From NCBI RefSeq assembly GCF_019668465.1, contig NZ_AP024828.1, positions 4,278,001 through 4,342,000 on the forward strand: a DNA stretch of 64,000 nucleotides, in the 5' to 3' direction. This document shows positions 50,332 to 60,296 of the stretch, in pieces (position 1 is the stretch's first letter; every line of letters starts with the position of its first letter). The position numbers and the translations under genes were made by a program. The DNA is from Mycobacterium senriense. GTDB taxonomy: Bacteria > Actinomycetota > Actinomycetes > Mycobacteriales > Mycobacteriaceae. The notes below the pieces were generated by a model that saw nothing but the letters and a program-made list of their open reading frames with translations, did not search any database and was not told where the DNA came from.

Positions 50332-51138
50332 TCACCCTTTGAAGTAGACGATCTGATGTGTGGTGGCCAGCAGCCCGCCGTCGGCGGTCCACACTTTCGC
50401 GCTCTGGTCGAAATAGCCGCGGGAAAAGCGGTTCGCGTGCGCGGTGGCCAGCACGAAGTCGTCGTGAAGGGCGTCGAGCTGAGGCTGATCGGCGTGGAAA
50501 TACATGGTCAGGGAGATGGTCCCGGACGGGACGAAGCCGCCGCGGCGCAGGAACACCCGCGGGTAGAAGATGTCGCACAACGCGGCGAGGGCGGGATAGT
50601 CGACCGGGCGTCCCGCGCCGTCGCGGACCCACAAGGTAGAGGTCGACGACGGGCTCGGATCCCCGCCTTTGCCGGGCATCGCGCCCTCGACGTATCGGGT
50701 GTCGTAGCGGCTGGTCCATCGAACGAGGCCCGGATCGACCGCAGGCACCTGTTCGGGCGCCGGCGCACTCGGCGGGTGGCTCTCCGTGTCGGCCCAACTC
50801 TCGCGCCGTACCGCGAAGATCGCGGTTGCGGTCGTCTTGACCACCTCCTCCTGCCTGAGCTCGACGATCCAGTGCTGATTGGTCCGGTTGGTGCGCGCGG
50901 CCCGCAGCGTGATGTCGAAGTCGCCGTCGGCGATGGGAGCGGCGTAGTTGACGGTCAGGGCCAGCGGTTCCCCGATGCGATCGGGGTGTGCCTCGACGGC
51001 GCGCAGCAGGACGGCGGCGGTGATCCCTCCGAACGGTCCGACCATGTTGGCCCACTCCGGGTGCGTGCGGCCGCGCCTGACGTCCGCGCCGATCGACTCG
51101 AGCTGGAGGGCTTCGTCGAAGGGATGTGTATCGGTCAT
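50332..51138 (-). CDS. Acyl-CoA thioesterase (TesB-like, double hotdog)
   Basis: A 268-residue thioesterase with two hotdog modules: WANMVGPFGGITAAVLLRAV with the first helix, and PSGTISLTMYFHADQPQLDAL (by ends) plus HANRFSRGYFDQSAKVW with catalytic-type residues near the C terminus. It should hydrolyse acyl-CoA to acid and CoA. The ATG at 51138 has AAGGAG at 7 bases. It diverges from the DUF1801 gene; the 198-bp gap has no visible gene. Confidence 0.82.
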   Translation of the reverse strand: MTDTHPFDEALQLESIGADVRRGRTHPEWANMVGPFGGITAAVLLRAVEAHPDRIGEPLALTVNYAAPIADGDFDITLRAARTNRTNQHWIVELRQEEVVKTTATAIFAVRRESWADTESHPPSAPAPEQVPAVDPGLVRWTSRYDTRYVEGAMPGKGGDPSPSSTSTLWVRDGAGRPVDYPALAALCDIFYPRVFLRRGGFVPSGTISLTMYFHADQPQLDALHDDFVLATAHANRFSRGYFDQSAKVWTADGGLLATTHQIVYFKG

Positions 51139-51336
51139 GGAGGCTCCTTGTTCGCCAGGGCGGGCAGCGGCCATACGGCCGGGCCGCGCATCGTCACACG
51201 CCCTGGCACGAGTCGACCGCAGATTACTTGCCGGCGGCCTCGCGGCCGGACACTGGGTGTTGGCGTGTGGGCGTGGCGAACACCATCGATTGATGTACGG
51301 TCCGGCGAGCGACAACCTCACCGAAAGCGAGCCACG

Positions 51337-51726
51337 ATGGCGAACCCCAAGGACGACGCCGCAGCAAAGTCTCCCGCTGAACTGATCGACGGCAGGATCA
51401 AGGAGTTGGGGGATTGGCGCGGTGAGATGCTCGCGCGCATCAGGCAACTGATCAAGAAGGCCGACCCCGAGGTGATCGAAGAGTGGAAGTGGCGGGGCGT
51501 TCCCACCTGGTATCACGACGGGATGATCTGCACCGGCGAGACGTACAAGAACGTCGTGAAGATGACGTTCACCAAGGGCGCGTCGCTGCAGGATCCCGCG
51601 GGCCTGTTCAACTCCAGCCTGGACGGAAACACCAGGCGCGCGATTGACTTCCACGAGGGCGACAAGATCGATGAGAAGGCTTTGACGGCCCTCATTCGCG
51701 CCGCGGTGACGTTGAACCGCTCCTGA
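51337..51726 (+). CDS. DUF1801 (YdhG-like) protein
   Basis: A 129-residue protein of the DUF1801 fold: RIKELGDWRGEMLARIRQLI by ends, EEWKWRGVPTWYHDGMICTG and VKMTFTKGASL, typical of small actinobacterial proteins related to iron-chaperone-like frataxin-fold or YdhG families. The function is unknown. The start is ATG 51337, because frames upstream run through the thioesterase promoter region. It lies upstream of the acyl-CoA dehydrogenase by 79 bp. Confidence 0.75.
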   Translation: MANPKDDAAAKSPAELIDGRIKELGDWRGEMLARIRQLIKKADPEVIEEWKWRGVPTWYHDGMICTGETYKNVVKMTFTKGASLQDPAGLFNSSLDGNTRRAIDFHEGDKIDEKALTALIRAAVTLNRS

Positions 51727-51805
51727 GGCGCCAACCTGTACACCCGTGGGGCGGTGCTGTACAGTCGCCCAGCACAAGGTCGACGCTCGAACGGGAGGCC
51801 AGCCG

Positions 51806-53035
51806 GTGACTTCCGAGTCGGTCGCAGAATTTCGGAGCCGGGCCAGGGCCTGGCTGGCCGCGACCATGCCACGACTCGATCCGGCCAAGGCGGCCCAGCT
51901 GGAGCGCGATGAGTTGCCGTCCTGGCATCGGGCTCGCGAACTGCAAAAGCTGCTGTGGGAGGGCGGATTCGCCGGGATCTGCTTCCCGCGCGAGTATGGC
52001 GGCCTCGGACTGAGCTACGAATACAAAAAGGCGTTCGACGTCGAGTCCCAGGAGTATGAGACTCCGCTCCTGCTCAACGTCCCGTCGTTCGCCATCTGCT
52101 GCGCAACGATTCTCGACATGGGCAGCGCGGAGCAGAAGCGTACGCACATTGCCGCCGCGTTGCGCGGCGACGAGGTGCTGGTGCAATTACTGTCCGAGCC
52201 CAACGGGGGATCGGATCTGGCGGGCGTCATCACCCGCGCCGAGCGGCGGGACGGACGATGGATCATCAACGGCGCCAAGACATGGAGCACGTGGGCGTTC
52301 GCCGCCGACTATGGCCTGTGCCTGGCCAGGACCAACTGGGACGTGCCCAAACACGATGGGCTGACGATGTTCCTGGTGCCGCTGCACCATCCCGGCGTCA
52401 CCATCAACCGCATAAAGCAGGTCAACGGCTCCATCGAATTCTGCGAAGAGTTCTTTGACGACGTCGACGTGGGCGACGACGCGGTGGTGGGTGAACCGGG
52501 CAAGGGATGGGACGTCGCGTCACGGCAGCTGTACCACGAGCGGCGCACGATGGGGGACGGCTCGGAGTACACCAGCGGGCCGGGAATCGCTGAGGCCCAC
52601 GACGTTTCGGTCGACCTGGTATCGCTGCTCGAAAAGACCAATCAGGCTGGGAACCGACGACTCGAGGAGATGGTCGGCCGCGCGCTGGTACACCGGGCCG
52701 TGCATGGCCAACTCAGTGAACACGTCTTCCACGCCGTGGCCGGCGGATCGCTTCCGCCCGCCGCCGGGTCGATCATCCGGCTGTACATGGCCGAGGTGCA
52801 CGACGTCGAGACCGACACCGCGCTGGCCGTGGCGGGCCCGGCGGCGGTGGTTGACGACGACGGCGGGTTGGTCGATATCGGGACGCGCTATCTGGGCCGC
52901 CAGACCGCCAGCATCGGCGGCGGTACCACCGAGATGGCGCGCAATGTGATCGGCGAGCGGGTGCTGAACTTCCCGCGCGAGCGTGCCGACGACCGCGGTG
53001 TGCCTTTCAATCAGGTGCGCCACGGCAAAAGCTAA
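51806..53035 (+). CDS. Acyl-CoA dehydrogenase (FadE family)
   Basis: A 409-residue flavoenzyme: GFAGICFPREYGGLGLSYEY, VLVQLLSEPNGGSDLAGVIT as the FAD/substrate loop (by ends), AKTWSTWAFAADYG and the C-terminal IGGGTTEMARNVIGERVL. It oxidises an acyl-CoA at the alpha-beta bond. The start is GTG 51806 with GGGAGG about 8 bases upstream; the frame is open 20 codons further back without support. It is 13 bp before the next gene, whose ribosome site overlaps its stop. Confidence 0.9.
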   Translation: MTSESVAEFRSRARAWLAATMPRLDPAKAAQLERDELPSWHRARELQKLLWEGGFAGICFPREYGGLGLSYEYKKAFDVESQEYETPLLLNVPSFAICCATILDMGSAEQKRTHIAAALRGDEVLVQLLSEPNGGSDLAGVITRAERRDGRWIINGAKTWSTWAFAADYGLCLARTNWDVPKHDGLTMFLVPLHHPGVTINRIKQVNGSIEFCEEFFDDVDVGDDAVVGEPGKGWDVASRQLYHERRTMGDGSEYTSGPGIAEAHDVSVDLVSLLEKTNQAGNRRLEEMVGRALVHRAVHGQLSEHVFHAVAGGSLPPAAGSIIRLYMAEVHDVETDTALAVAGPAAVVDDDGGLVDIGTRYLGRQTASIGGGTTEMARNVIGERVLNFPRERADDRGVPFNQVRHGKS

Positions 53036-53048
53036 GGAGGCGAACGAA

Positions 53049-53915
53049 TTGAGCGGCCAACTTCGTGACATCCGAGAGCTGATGGGAGACTCCGACGCCT
53101 ACCGCGACGAACTGTACCGGCGTTGGACGGGCCTGCTGAGTTACCGCTACATCGGTCGCAAACATTCGTCAATGAACCTGGGAGAGACCGACGACACCGT
53201 CACCATCCGCCGCGACATGCGCAACGACGCGGGCGGAATCATGGTGGCGCCATTGGCCATTTCCTCCCCGGAGGGTTGCCAGACCGACATGGTCGCCGTG
53301 CCCAATCCGGTCATCGCGTCGGTGCAGATCGTCGATCCCGGCTACGACGTCGAGAGGATCGAGATCGTCGGGTCGGGCATCGTGCACCAGGGCCGCACCA
53401 TGGGCTACGGGCGCTGCACCATCGTCGACGCCGACAACCCCACTCGGGTGATCGCCTTCAACGAGGGGCAGGGCGCGATCATCGGCGTCCCGCCGGAAGG
53501 CCTGGACCGCATGGATGTTTCGGGGACCGAACTGGTGGTCGAGGACTCTCCCGATTTGCCGCCGATGTGGCAGGCCTTCGGTGCCAGCCGTCGGGGCGAC
53601 GGCCACTGGATACTGCCCGAGCTCAGCACCGAACTCGCGTCGCCGGATGCCGCGCTGCACATCGGGCCTCAGCACGTTGTCCTCGAAACCGCGGCGATCG
53701 ATCTCGCCGCCGAGGTCGCCGGGACCAAGAAGCTGCAGGTCGTCAGCTGGCATGTGATGTTCATGTCGCGCGGGAAGGTGGGGCCGTTCCGGGTCGAGGG
53801 CACCGCCCATTCGGGCGGACCCGGGCGCGTCGGCGTGCGCATGCTCCTGCATGACGAGGGCAACGCCGACAAGGCCGTCACCTCGGCCGCCGCGGTCTTT
53901 GACATCGTCGGCTGA
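53049..53915 (+). CDS. Conserved hypothetical protein, possibly hotdog-fold
   Basis: A 288-residue protein. The start is TTG 53049 because AGGAGG at 53035-53040 is 8 bases upstream; no ATG gives the N terminus. Visible segments: MNLGETDDTVTIRRDMRND, ISSPEGCQTDMVAVPNPVIA, and a second half with LHIGPQHVVLETAAIDLAAE. Two repeats of beta-rich sequence resemble a double-hotdog thioesterase-like fold, but no catalytic residues are clear. It is co-transcribed with the acyl-CoA dehydrogenase, so it may act on the same acyl-CoA. Confidence 0.65.
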   Translation: MSGQLRDIRELMGDSDAYRDELYRRWTGLLSYRYIGRKHSSMNLGETDDTVTIRRDMRNDAGGIMVAPLAISSPEGCQTDMVAVPNPVIASVQIVDPGYDVERIEIVGSGIVHQGRTMGYGRCTIVDADNPTRVIAFNEGQGAIIGVPPEGLDRMDVSGTELVVEDSPDLPPMWQAFGASRRGDGHWILPELSTELASPDAALHIGPQHVVLETAAIDLAAEVAGTKKLQVVSWHVMFMSRGKVGPFRVEGTAHSGGPGRVGVRMLLHDEGNADKAVTSAAAVFDIVG

Positions 53916-54048
53916 GCCCGGGTTCGCCGGCCGCCGCCGCCACTGTCGCGATTGCGGCCGCCGCTTGAGAGCATGATGGGGAAAGCCTGGCGGGACAGCG
54001 GACGACGACGTTCCACCGCGGAAGGCGACGCAGAGGAGCGTGGTGGTC

Positions 54049-54972
54049 ATGCAGGTCAGTATGTTCGGGCAACTCAGCGGGTCTGGCGATGCATCGCCGA
54101 TCGACGCGACCATCGCAAACCTCGCGATGCTTCGCGATGAAGGCTTCAAACGCGTGTGGATGAGTCAATTGCCCTACGAGCCAGACCTTCTCACGGTCCT
54201 GGCCATCGCCTTGCACGAGGTCGACACAATTGAGGCGGCCAGCGGCGTGGTGCCCATCCAAAATCAGCATCCGATGCAGATGGCGCAGCGCGCCCTCACG
54301 CTCAGCCTCGCCTCGGGTGGCCGGTTCACGCTCGGGCTCGGCATGACCCACCAGGCGGTCACCGAGGGGATGTGGGGCATCCCGTGGGACAAGCCGGTGC
54401 GCAGGCTGAACGAATACCTCGACGGGCTGCTGCCCCTGCTGGCCGGTGAACGCGCCGATGCGGCAGGGGAGACGGTGACCACTCGGGGTGCGCTGATGAT
54501 TGCAGGGGCGCCGCGGCCCGACGTCTACATCGCGGCGCTGGGTCCCCAAATGCTGAAGCTCGCGGGGCGGCGCACGTCGGGCACCTGCACCTGGATGACC
54601 GGCCCCACGACGCTGGCCGGGCACGTCGCGCCGACGCTGCGCCAGGCCGCCGCCGATGCCGGACGTGAGGGTCAGGTGCGCGTCGCGGCGTCGTTGCCCG
54701 TCAGCGTCACCGACGACGTCGACGCCGCCCGCAAACAGGCGGCCGAACAGTTCGCCATCTACGGCCAGCTGCCGTCGTACCGCGCGATGCTCGACCGCGA
54801 GGGCTACGCGGGGCCGGAGGATGCCGCGATCATCGGTGACGAGGACACGGTCCGCGGCCGGCTCGACGAACTGCGTGCCGCGGGTGTCGACGAGTACGTC
54901 GCGGCGGCATTCGATCCATCGCCGGAGGGCCGGGCGCGCACGCGGGCGCTGCTGCGGGCGTACGACTCCTGA
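54049..54972 (+). CDS. LLM-class F420-dependent oxidoreductase
   Basis: A 307-residue luciferase-like monooxygenase-fold protein: MQVSMFGQLSGSG, VWMSQLPYEPDLLTVLAIAL (by ends), GLGMTHQAVTEGMWGIP and VYIAALGPQMLKLAG. Mycobacterial LLM proteins of this kind usually use cofactor F420. The substrate is unknown. The start is ATG 54049 with AGGAG about 10 bases before; GTG 54043 and GTG 54040 are alternatives. It is followed by fabG3 after 97 bp. Confidence 0.85.
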   Translation: MQVSMFGQLSGSGDASPIDATIANLAMLRDEGFKRVWMSQLPYEPDLLTVLAIALHEVDTIEAASGVVPIQNQHPMQMAQRALTLSLASGGRFTLGLGMTHQAVTEGMWGIPWDKPVRRLNEYLDGLLPLLAGERADAAGETVTTRGALMIAGAPRPDVYIAALGPQMLKLAGRRTSGTCTWMTGPTTLAGHVAPTLRQAAADAGREGQVRVAASLPVSVTDDVDAARKQAAEQFAIYGQLPSYRAMLDREGYAGPEDAAIIGDEDTVRGRLDELRAAGVDEYVAAAFDPSPEGRARTRALLRAYDS

Positions 54973-55002
54973 CCCGAAGAGATCGTCCCGCCCAGTCCTT
55001 TT

Positions 55003-55022
55003 GGCTATGGCCATACATAGCC
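55003..55022. promoter_or_regulatory. Inverted repeat upstream of fabG3
   Basis: GGCTATG-GCCATA-CATAGCC has 7-bp arms and a 6-bp centre. It lies 48 bp before the fabG3 GTG, inside an AT-rich stretch, and could be an operator or part of the promoter. Nothing else in the 97-bp gap is clear. Confidence 0.4.
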
Positions 55023-55069
55023 TCCGGTACGTATGGTGCATAGACGTACTCACACGACAGGAGAACGCA

Positions 55070-55852
55070 GTGGCAGGACGGTTGGCGGGCAAGGTCGCCC
55101 TCATCAGTGGGGGTGCCCGGGGGATGGGCGCATCGCACGTGCGGTCGCTGGTCGCCGAAGGGGCCAGGGTGGTGTTCGGCGACATCCTCGACGACGAGGG
55201 CAAGGCGGTGGCGGCGGAGGTCGGTGACGCAGCCCGCTACCTGCACCTCGACGTCACCAAGCCCGAGGACTGGGATGCGGCGGTGGCCACCGCCCTGGGC
55301 GAGTTCGGCCGCATCGACGTGCTGGTCAACAACGCCGGCATCATCAACATCGGCACGCTGGAGGATTACGCGCTCTCGGAATGGCAGCGCATCCTCGACA
55401 TCAACCTGACGGGTGTGTTTCTCGGCATCCGCGCCGTGGTCAAGCCCATGAAGGAAGCGGGCCGGGGATCGATCATCAACATCTCCTCGATCGAAGGCAT
55501 GGCCGGCACCATCGCCTGCCACGGCTACACCGCAACCAAATTCGCCGTCCGGGGACTCACCAAGTCGGCCGCGCTCGAACTGGGCCCAAGCGGAATCCGG
55601 GTCAACTCAATCCATCCCGGGCTCATCAAGACCCCGATGACCGATTGGGTTCCCGACGACATCTTCCAGACCGCGCTGGGCCGCGCGGCCCAACCGGTGG
55701 AGGTCTCCAACCTCGTGGTCTATCTGGCCAGCGACGAGTCCAGCTATTCCACCGGCTCGGAGTTCGTCGTCGACGGCGGCACCACCGCCGGCCTGGGACA
55801 CAAGGACTTCTCCAACGTCGAGACCGACGCGCAGCCGGACTGGGTTACGTAG
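55070..55852 (+). CDS. fabG3: FabG3, 3-alpha/20-beta-hydroxysteroid-type dehydrogenase
   Basis: A 260-residue SDR that matches my memory of M. tuberculosis Rv2002 (FabG3) closely: [55 protein letters not shown] with Ser and Tyr, ATKFAVRG with Lys, and the end WVT. Rv2002 is an NADH-dependent dehydrogenase acting on hydroxysteroids. The start is GTG 55070 with CAGGAG upstream, giving 260 residues as in Rv2002. It ends 8 bases inside the convergent mmpL gene. Confidence 0.92.
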   Translation: MAGRLAGKVALISGGARGMGASHVRSLVAEGARVVFGDILDDEGKAVAAEVGDAARYLHLDVTKPEDWDAAVATALGEFGRIDVLVNNAGIINIGTLEDYALSEWQRILDINLTGVFLGIRAVVKPMKEAGRGSIINISSIEGMAGTIACHGYTATKFAVRGLTKSAALELGPSGIRVNSIHPGLIKTPMTDWVPDDIFQTALGRAAQPVEVSNLVVYLASDESSYSTGSEFVVDGGTTAGLGHKDFSNVETDAQPDWVT

Positions 55853-58745
55853 CGGCGCCTACCGATTCGCGTTCCTTCGCCGGCTGGGGCCAGGGCGACG
55901 GAACCGGGCGCTGACGGACCCGTTGCGGCCACCAGAACCACTTACCCAGCAGCGCGGCAATCGACGGCGTCATCAACGACCGCACGACCAGGGTGTCGAA
56001 CAGCAGACCCAATCCGATCGTGGTGCCGACCTGTCCGATCACCGTCAGCTCGCTGACCGCCATCGTCATCATCGTGAAAGCGAACACCAGCCCCGCCGAC
56101 GTCACCACCGAACCGGTGCCGCCCATCGACCGGATGATCCCGGTGTTCAGGCCGGCGTGGATCTCCTCCTTGAACCGCGCCACCAGCAGCAGGTTGTAGT
56201 CGGCGCCGACCGCCAGCAGGATGATGACCGACATCGCCAGCACCATCCAGTGCAGCTCGATGCCGATCAGGTGCTGCCAAATCAGTACCGAAAGCCCGAA
56301 GGACGCGCCCAGCGAGAGCAAGACGGTTCCCACGATGACCGCCGATGCCACTACACCTCGGGTGATGATCAGCATGATGATGAAAATCAGACACAGCGAG
56401 GCGATTCCGGCGATCAACAGGTCATACGTGTTGCCGTCGCTGAGGTCTTTGTACATGGATGCGGTGCCGGCCAAATAGATCTTCGAGCCCTCCAGCGGCG
56501 TGCCCTTCAACGCTTCGTAGGCGGCCTTCTTGATCAAGGGGATGTGCGAAATGCCTTCGGCCGACATCGGATCGCCGTCATGGCTGATGATGAAGCGCAC
56601 GGCATGCCCGTCGGGGGAGATGAAGTTCTTCATGCCCTTTTTAAACTCGGCATTATTGAACGTTTCCGGGGGCAGGTAAAACGAGTCGTCGTTCTTGGAG
56701 GCATCGAACGCCTTGCCCATCGCGTTGGAGTTCTTCTGCGCCTCCTTCTGCTGATCCTGCAGACCCTTCTGGGTCGAATACATGGTCAGCATCGTCGTTT
56801 TCATGGCCTTCATGTTTTCGATCATGGAAGGCATCAGCGCCACCATCTGGGGCATCAGGGTGTCGAGATGATCCATGATCGGCAGCAGGCTCTCGATGTC
56901 GTCGGTCATCGTGTCTATGCCGTCGAGGCCGTCGAAGACCGAGCGAAGTGACCAGCACACCGGGATGTCGTAGCAGTGCTTTTCCCAGTACAGATAGCTG
57001 CGGATCGGGCGGAAGAAGTCCTCGAAATCCGCCATGTGGTCGCGCAATTCGTTGATGTCGATGGTCATGTCGTGCATCTTTTTGACCATCTGGTGCATGT
57101 CATTGGTCATTTGCGCCGTGATGCTCGACATCTTCTGCATGCTGTCGATGGTCGTCTGCATCATGTCGGCCTGATGCAGCATGTCGGCCATCTGATCTTC
57201 CTGGTACTTCTGGTTCATCTGCTGGGTGACGCCCTGCATGCTGATCTGGAAGGGGATCGAGGTGTGCTCGATCGGCGTGCCCTGCGGACGGGTGATGGCC
57301 TGCACGCGGCCGATTCCCGGTACCCGGAAGACCGTCTTCGCGATCTTGTCGATCACCAGAAAGTCCGCCGAGTTCCGCAGATCGTGATCGCTTTCGATCA
57401 TCAACACTTCCGGATTCATCCGGGCCTGGGAGAAGTGCCGGTCCGCTGCGGCGTAGCCCTCGTTGGCGGGCAGATCCGCTGGTAGATAGTTGCGGTCGTT
57501 GTAATTGGTGCGATAGCCCGGCAGCGTCAGCAAGCCGACCAGTGCGACCCCGATCGTCATCACCAGGATCGGGCCGGGCCAGCGGACGACGAGCGCGCCG
57601 ACCTTGCGCCACCCGCGAATCCGTTGCGTCCGTTTGGGTTCAAGTGTCTTGCCGAAGCGCGTCGCCACCGCGATGACGGCGGCGCCGAGCGTCAGTGCCG
57701 CCGCGACCACCACCACCATGCCGATGGCCAGCGGGATACCCAGCGTCTGGAAATAGGGCAGGTTGGTGAAGTGCAGGCAGAATGTCGCGCCAGCGATGGT
57801 CATACCCGACCCGAGCACCACGTGCGCGGTGCCCTTGTACATGGTGTAGTACGCTTCTTCGCGGGTCTCGCCGATAGCGCGGGCTTCCTGATATCGGCCT
57901 ATCAAGAAGATCGCGTAGTCGGTGGCGGCCGCGATTCCCAACGTGACCAACAGGTTTGTGGCGAATGTCGAGAGCCCGATGAGGTTGAAGTAGCCGAGGA
58001 ACGCCACCATGCCGCGCGCGGCCGACAACTCGAGCACCACCATCACCAGCGTCAGCAGCACCGTGACGATGGACCGATAGACCAACAGCAGCATGCCGAT
58101 GATCACGGTGAACGTGGCCAGTGTGATGAGTTGCAGGCTGCGGTCGCCGGCCTCGTGCTGGTCAGCCGACAACGCCGCCGGGCCGGTGACGTAGGTCTTG
58201 ACCCCCTTGGGTGTCGGCACACTCTTGACGATGTTCTGGACGGATTCGACCGACTCGTTGGCCAAGGCCTCACCCTGGTTACCCGCCAGGTAGACCTGAA
58301 CGTAGGCGGCCTTGCCGTCGTTGCTTTGCGCGCCCGCCCCGGTCAGTGGATCGCTCCACATATCCTGAACGTGTTCAACGTGTTTGGTGTCGGTGTCGAG
58401 CTTGCGGACGATCTGGTCGTAGTAGGCGTGCGCGTCGGCGCCCAGGGGATTCTGCCCCTCGAGGACGATCATCACCGAGCTGTTGGACTTGTACTCGTTG
58501 AATATCGCGCCCATGCGCTTGGTCGCGACCACCGACTGCGCATCCTCGGGTGCCATTGACACCGAACGCATCTTGCCGACCTCGTCCAGCTGGGGTACAG
58601 CGACATTGAGCACCGCGATGATCGCAATCCAGCCCAGGATGATCGGCACGGCGAGCGTTCGGATGATCCGCGGGATCTTGTCATGCACGGGTTCTTTGAC
58701 GACGGGGATGGCGTCGGTGCGGGTGTCGTCGACTGTTGTGCTCAT
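55845..58745 (-). CDS. MmpL-family RND transporter (MmpL4/MmpL5-like)
   Basis: A 966-residue RND protein with about 12 membrane segments, two large periplasmic loops and a long coiled region between about 490 and 690 rich in Met and Gln (hairpin-like). Signature blocks are [40 protein letters not shown] (by ends), [20 protein letters not shown] and the end [15 protein letters not shown]. Overall it resembles MmpL5 and MmpL4, which with MmpS export siderophores and, for MmpL5, drugs such as bedaquiline. The start overlaps the mmpS stop as ATGA. The substrate here is unknown. Confidence 0.93.
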   Translation of the reverse strand: MSTTVDDTRTDAIPVVKEPVHDKIPRIIRTLAVPIILGWIAIIAVLNVAVPQLDEVGKMRSVSMAPEDAQSVVATKRMGAIFNEYKSNSSVMIVLEGQNPLGADAHAYYDQIVRKLDTDTKHVEHVQDMWSDPLTGAGAQSNDGKAAYVQVYLAGNQGEALANESVESVQNIVKSVPTPKGVKTYVTGPAALSADQHEAGDRSLQLITLATFTVIIGMLLLVYRSIVTVLLTLVMVVLELSAARGMVAFLGYFNLIGLSTFATNLLVTLGIAAATDYAIFLIGRYQEARAIGETREEAYYTMYKGTAHVVLGSGMTIAGATFCLHFTNLPYFQTLGIPLAIGMVVVVAAALTLGAAVIAVATRFGKTLEPKRTQRIRGWRKVGALVVRWPGPILVMTIGVALVGLLTLPGYRTNYNDRNYLPADLPANEGYAAADRHFSQARMNPEVLMIESDHDLRNSADFLVIDKIAKTVFRVPGIGRVQAITRPQGTPIEHTSIPFQISMQGVTQQMNQKYQEDQMADMLHQADMMQTTIDSMQKMSSITAQMTNDMHQMVKKMHDMTIDINELRDHMADFEDFFRPIRSYLYWEKHCYDIPVCWSLRSVFDGLDGIDTMTDDIESLLPIMDHLDTLMPQMVALMPSMIENMKAMKTTMLTMYSTQKGLQDQQKEAQKNSNAMGKAFDASKNDDSFYLPPETFNNAEFKKGMKNFISPDGHAVRFIISHDGDPMSAEGISHIPLIKKAAYEALKGTPLEGSKIYLAGTASMYKDLSDGNTYDLLIAGIASLCLIFIIMLIITRGVVASAVIVGTVLLSLGASFGLSVLIWQHLIGIELHWMVLAMSVIILLAVGADYNLLLVARFKEEIHAGLNTGIIRSMGGTGSVVTSAGLVFAFTMMTMAVSELTVIGQVGTTIGLGLLFDTLVVRSLMTPSIAALLGKWFWWPQRVRQRPVPSPWPQPAKERESVGAAT

Positions 58746-59176
58746 GCGGATTTCACCAAGCAGAATGTCAGGGCGTGCACTCCGTGGGTGATGTTCTCGG
58801 CCTTGACTTCGTCATCGATCGTGATGCGGCAGCCGAGGGAATTGCCATCGCTTTGTGCCGAAAGGTTCGGGAACACCGAGGGGGCGGTGGTACTGAGGAC
58901 CAGCGTCCACGGCAGCGGCGCGCCGTCGACCCGCCTCGGATCGGCGGACAGGTCCAAGTAGTTCACGTTGGCCTGGCTGGCCGAGCCGAAGACCTCGTAT
59001 TTGACGACCTTGGGCTTGAACGGCTTCGAGTCATCGAGCCGCGGGCTGCTCAAAATGCCGGTGTCGTGGGCACCGAAAAAAGATTTCACCCTGACGACCG
59101 CAAAGCCGCCGACCACCACGACCGCCACGATCAACAGCGGCAACCAGGCGTTGCGCACAAGTCTGGATATCTGCAC
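58742..59176 (-). CDS. MmpS-family membrane protein
   Basis: A 144-residue MmpS: N-terminal membrane anchor ([20 protein letters not shown]), then a beta-rich extracytoplasmic domain with [32 protein letters not shown] and [15 protein letters not shown]. MmpS proteins act as assembly or coupling partners of MmpL transporters. The start is GTG 59176 with GGGAAGGGATC upstream. It is the first gene of the mmpS-mmpL operon. The 300-bp region upstream (59177-59476) holds no gene but has TGCA-rich inverted repeats near 59440. Confidence 0.9.
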   Translation of the reverse strand: MQISRLVRNAWLPLLIVAVVVVGGFAVVRVKSFFGAHDTGILSSPRLDDSKPFKPKVVKYEVFGSASQANVNYLDLSADPRRVDGAPLPWTLVLSTTAPSVFPNLSAQSDGNSLGCRITIDDEVKAENITHGVHALTFCLVKSA

Positions 59177-59439
59177 CTAGGTGATCCCTTCCCCGCCACG
59201 CGGTCGTGACGCGGGTCAGCGTTTGCGCGACCGGAGGTCGTGGGCAGGTGAGTGCCCACAGGTCGCATTGCTCAACAACGAAGTACGGCGATTGCTACGG
59301 TTCGCGCGCTGGAGCCTCAAACGCGGTGAATGCTGCCCACCCACAACGGCTGACGTCCTCGGTGCCGATGCCCGGCTCAGCCTGTTGCTGAAGCCTCCCC
59401 GGGCACCGCCACCAGCGCATAGTACATGATGTGCATATC

Positions 59440-59454
59440 TTGCAGTGCATGCAA
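59440..59454. promoter_or_regulatory. TGCA-rich inverted repeat upstream of mmpS
   Basis: TTGCA-GTGCA-TGCAA has 5-bp arms around GTGCA, with further GTGCAT copies beside it (59431-59436). It lies about 265 bp upstream of mmpS and close to the end of the TetR gene. A related repeat sits upstream of that TetR gene at 60098. Confidence 0.3.
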
Positions 59455-59476
59455 CATTTGCTACTGGTGTTTCAGA

Positions 59477-60085
59477 TCACTTTGTGAAGATGCTGTTCAC
59501 CAGCGCCGCGGCACGCTCAACATAGGGCATCGGCGTGTCGGCGGTTTCGTTTGCCTCGCCGCTCGCCCACCTCTCGATGCCGGAACGCACCGCCGTCAGC
59601 GCCAGCGCGGAAATCAGCGCCGCCATCTCGTCGTCCGGTCTCATCGCCTGGCGACGCACAATGATGTCGGTCAACTGGTTCTGAAATCGCTCCAAGTCGG
59701 CGAGGAACGCCGCCAACACGGCTGGAGAGGTCTTGGCGAGTTCGAGCATGTGGGCCGCGTGTTCGCGTCGCGGCGGCACGTCGCGGAGGTGGTGTGCGGC
59801 CAGGGTGATCAGCTCCGCCAGCACCACCGAGTAGGGGGCGGGACCTGCGGCGACGAAGTCCGCCACCAGTTCGGGAGGTATGTCCGAGGGGCCGTAGGCG
59901 AGCGCAGACTCCTTGTTCGGGAAGTAGTTGAAGAACGTGCGTGTGGCAATTCCGGCTTCGGCGCAGATCTCGTCGACGGTGACTTTGTCGAATCCGCGTT
60001 GCAGCGTGAGGCGCACCGCGGCATCGCGGATGTCGGCGCTCGTCTGGCGGCGACGGCGCTCTCGTAGCCCCACGGGATTGCCCAT
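59477..60085 (-). CDS. TetR-family transcriptional regulator beside mmpS/mmpL
   Basis: A 202-residue regulator: RERRRRQTSADIRDAAVRLT, HTH tail GIATRTFFNYFPNKES near 46-61, and helical ligand domain. The start is ATG 60085 with a GGGG-rich site; a longer frame to 60250 is unlikely because it passes the probable operator. It is the nearest regulator to mmpS/mmpL, on the same strand, with the 300-bp promoter region between. TetR control of mmpS/mmpL operons is known in mycobacteria, so it is a good candidate repressor; direct evidence is absent. Confidence 0.85.
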   Translation of the reverse strand: MGNPVGLRERRRRQTSADIRDAAVRLTLQRGFDKVTVDEICAEAGIATRTFFNYFPNKESALAYGPSDIPPELVADFVAAGPAPYSVVLAELITLAAHHLRDVPPRREHAAHMLELAKTSPAVLAAFLADLERFQNQLTDIIVRRQAMRPDDEMAALISALALTAVRSGIERWASGEANETADTPMPYVERAAALVNSIFTK

Positions 60086-60097
60086 ACCCCATATAGT

Positions 60098-60110
60098 TGC
60101 ACGTTGTGCA
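60098..60110. promoter_or_regulatory. Possible operator of the TetR gene at 59477
   Basis: TGCAC-GTT-GTGCA is an inverted repeat 12 bp upstream of the ATG at 60085, in a position suited to autoregulation. It shares the TGCA core with the repeats at 59440. The 211-bp interval 60086-60296 holds no gene. Confidence 0.4.
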
Positions 60111-60296
60111 CACTTTGCAGTCAAAAGGTGCCGCGTTCGGGGTCGATGGCGGCGCGGGTCATGCCCGGCGGCCAAGTTTGGCTGATCGAGCTCGGTGGCT
60201 GAAGCGACGCGCGGGCCGTCCCGACATCGGGACGTAAGCCGTTGTCGCACAACCTAGTTCGTCTGAGTGCGGCGGATGAGGGTTGGCTGATAGCGG

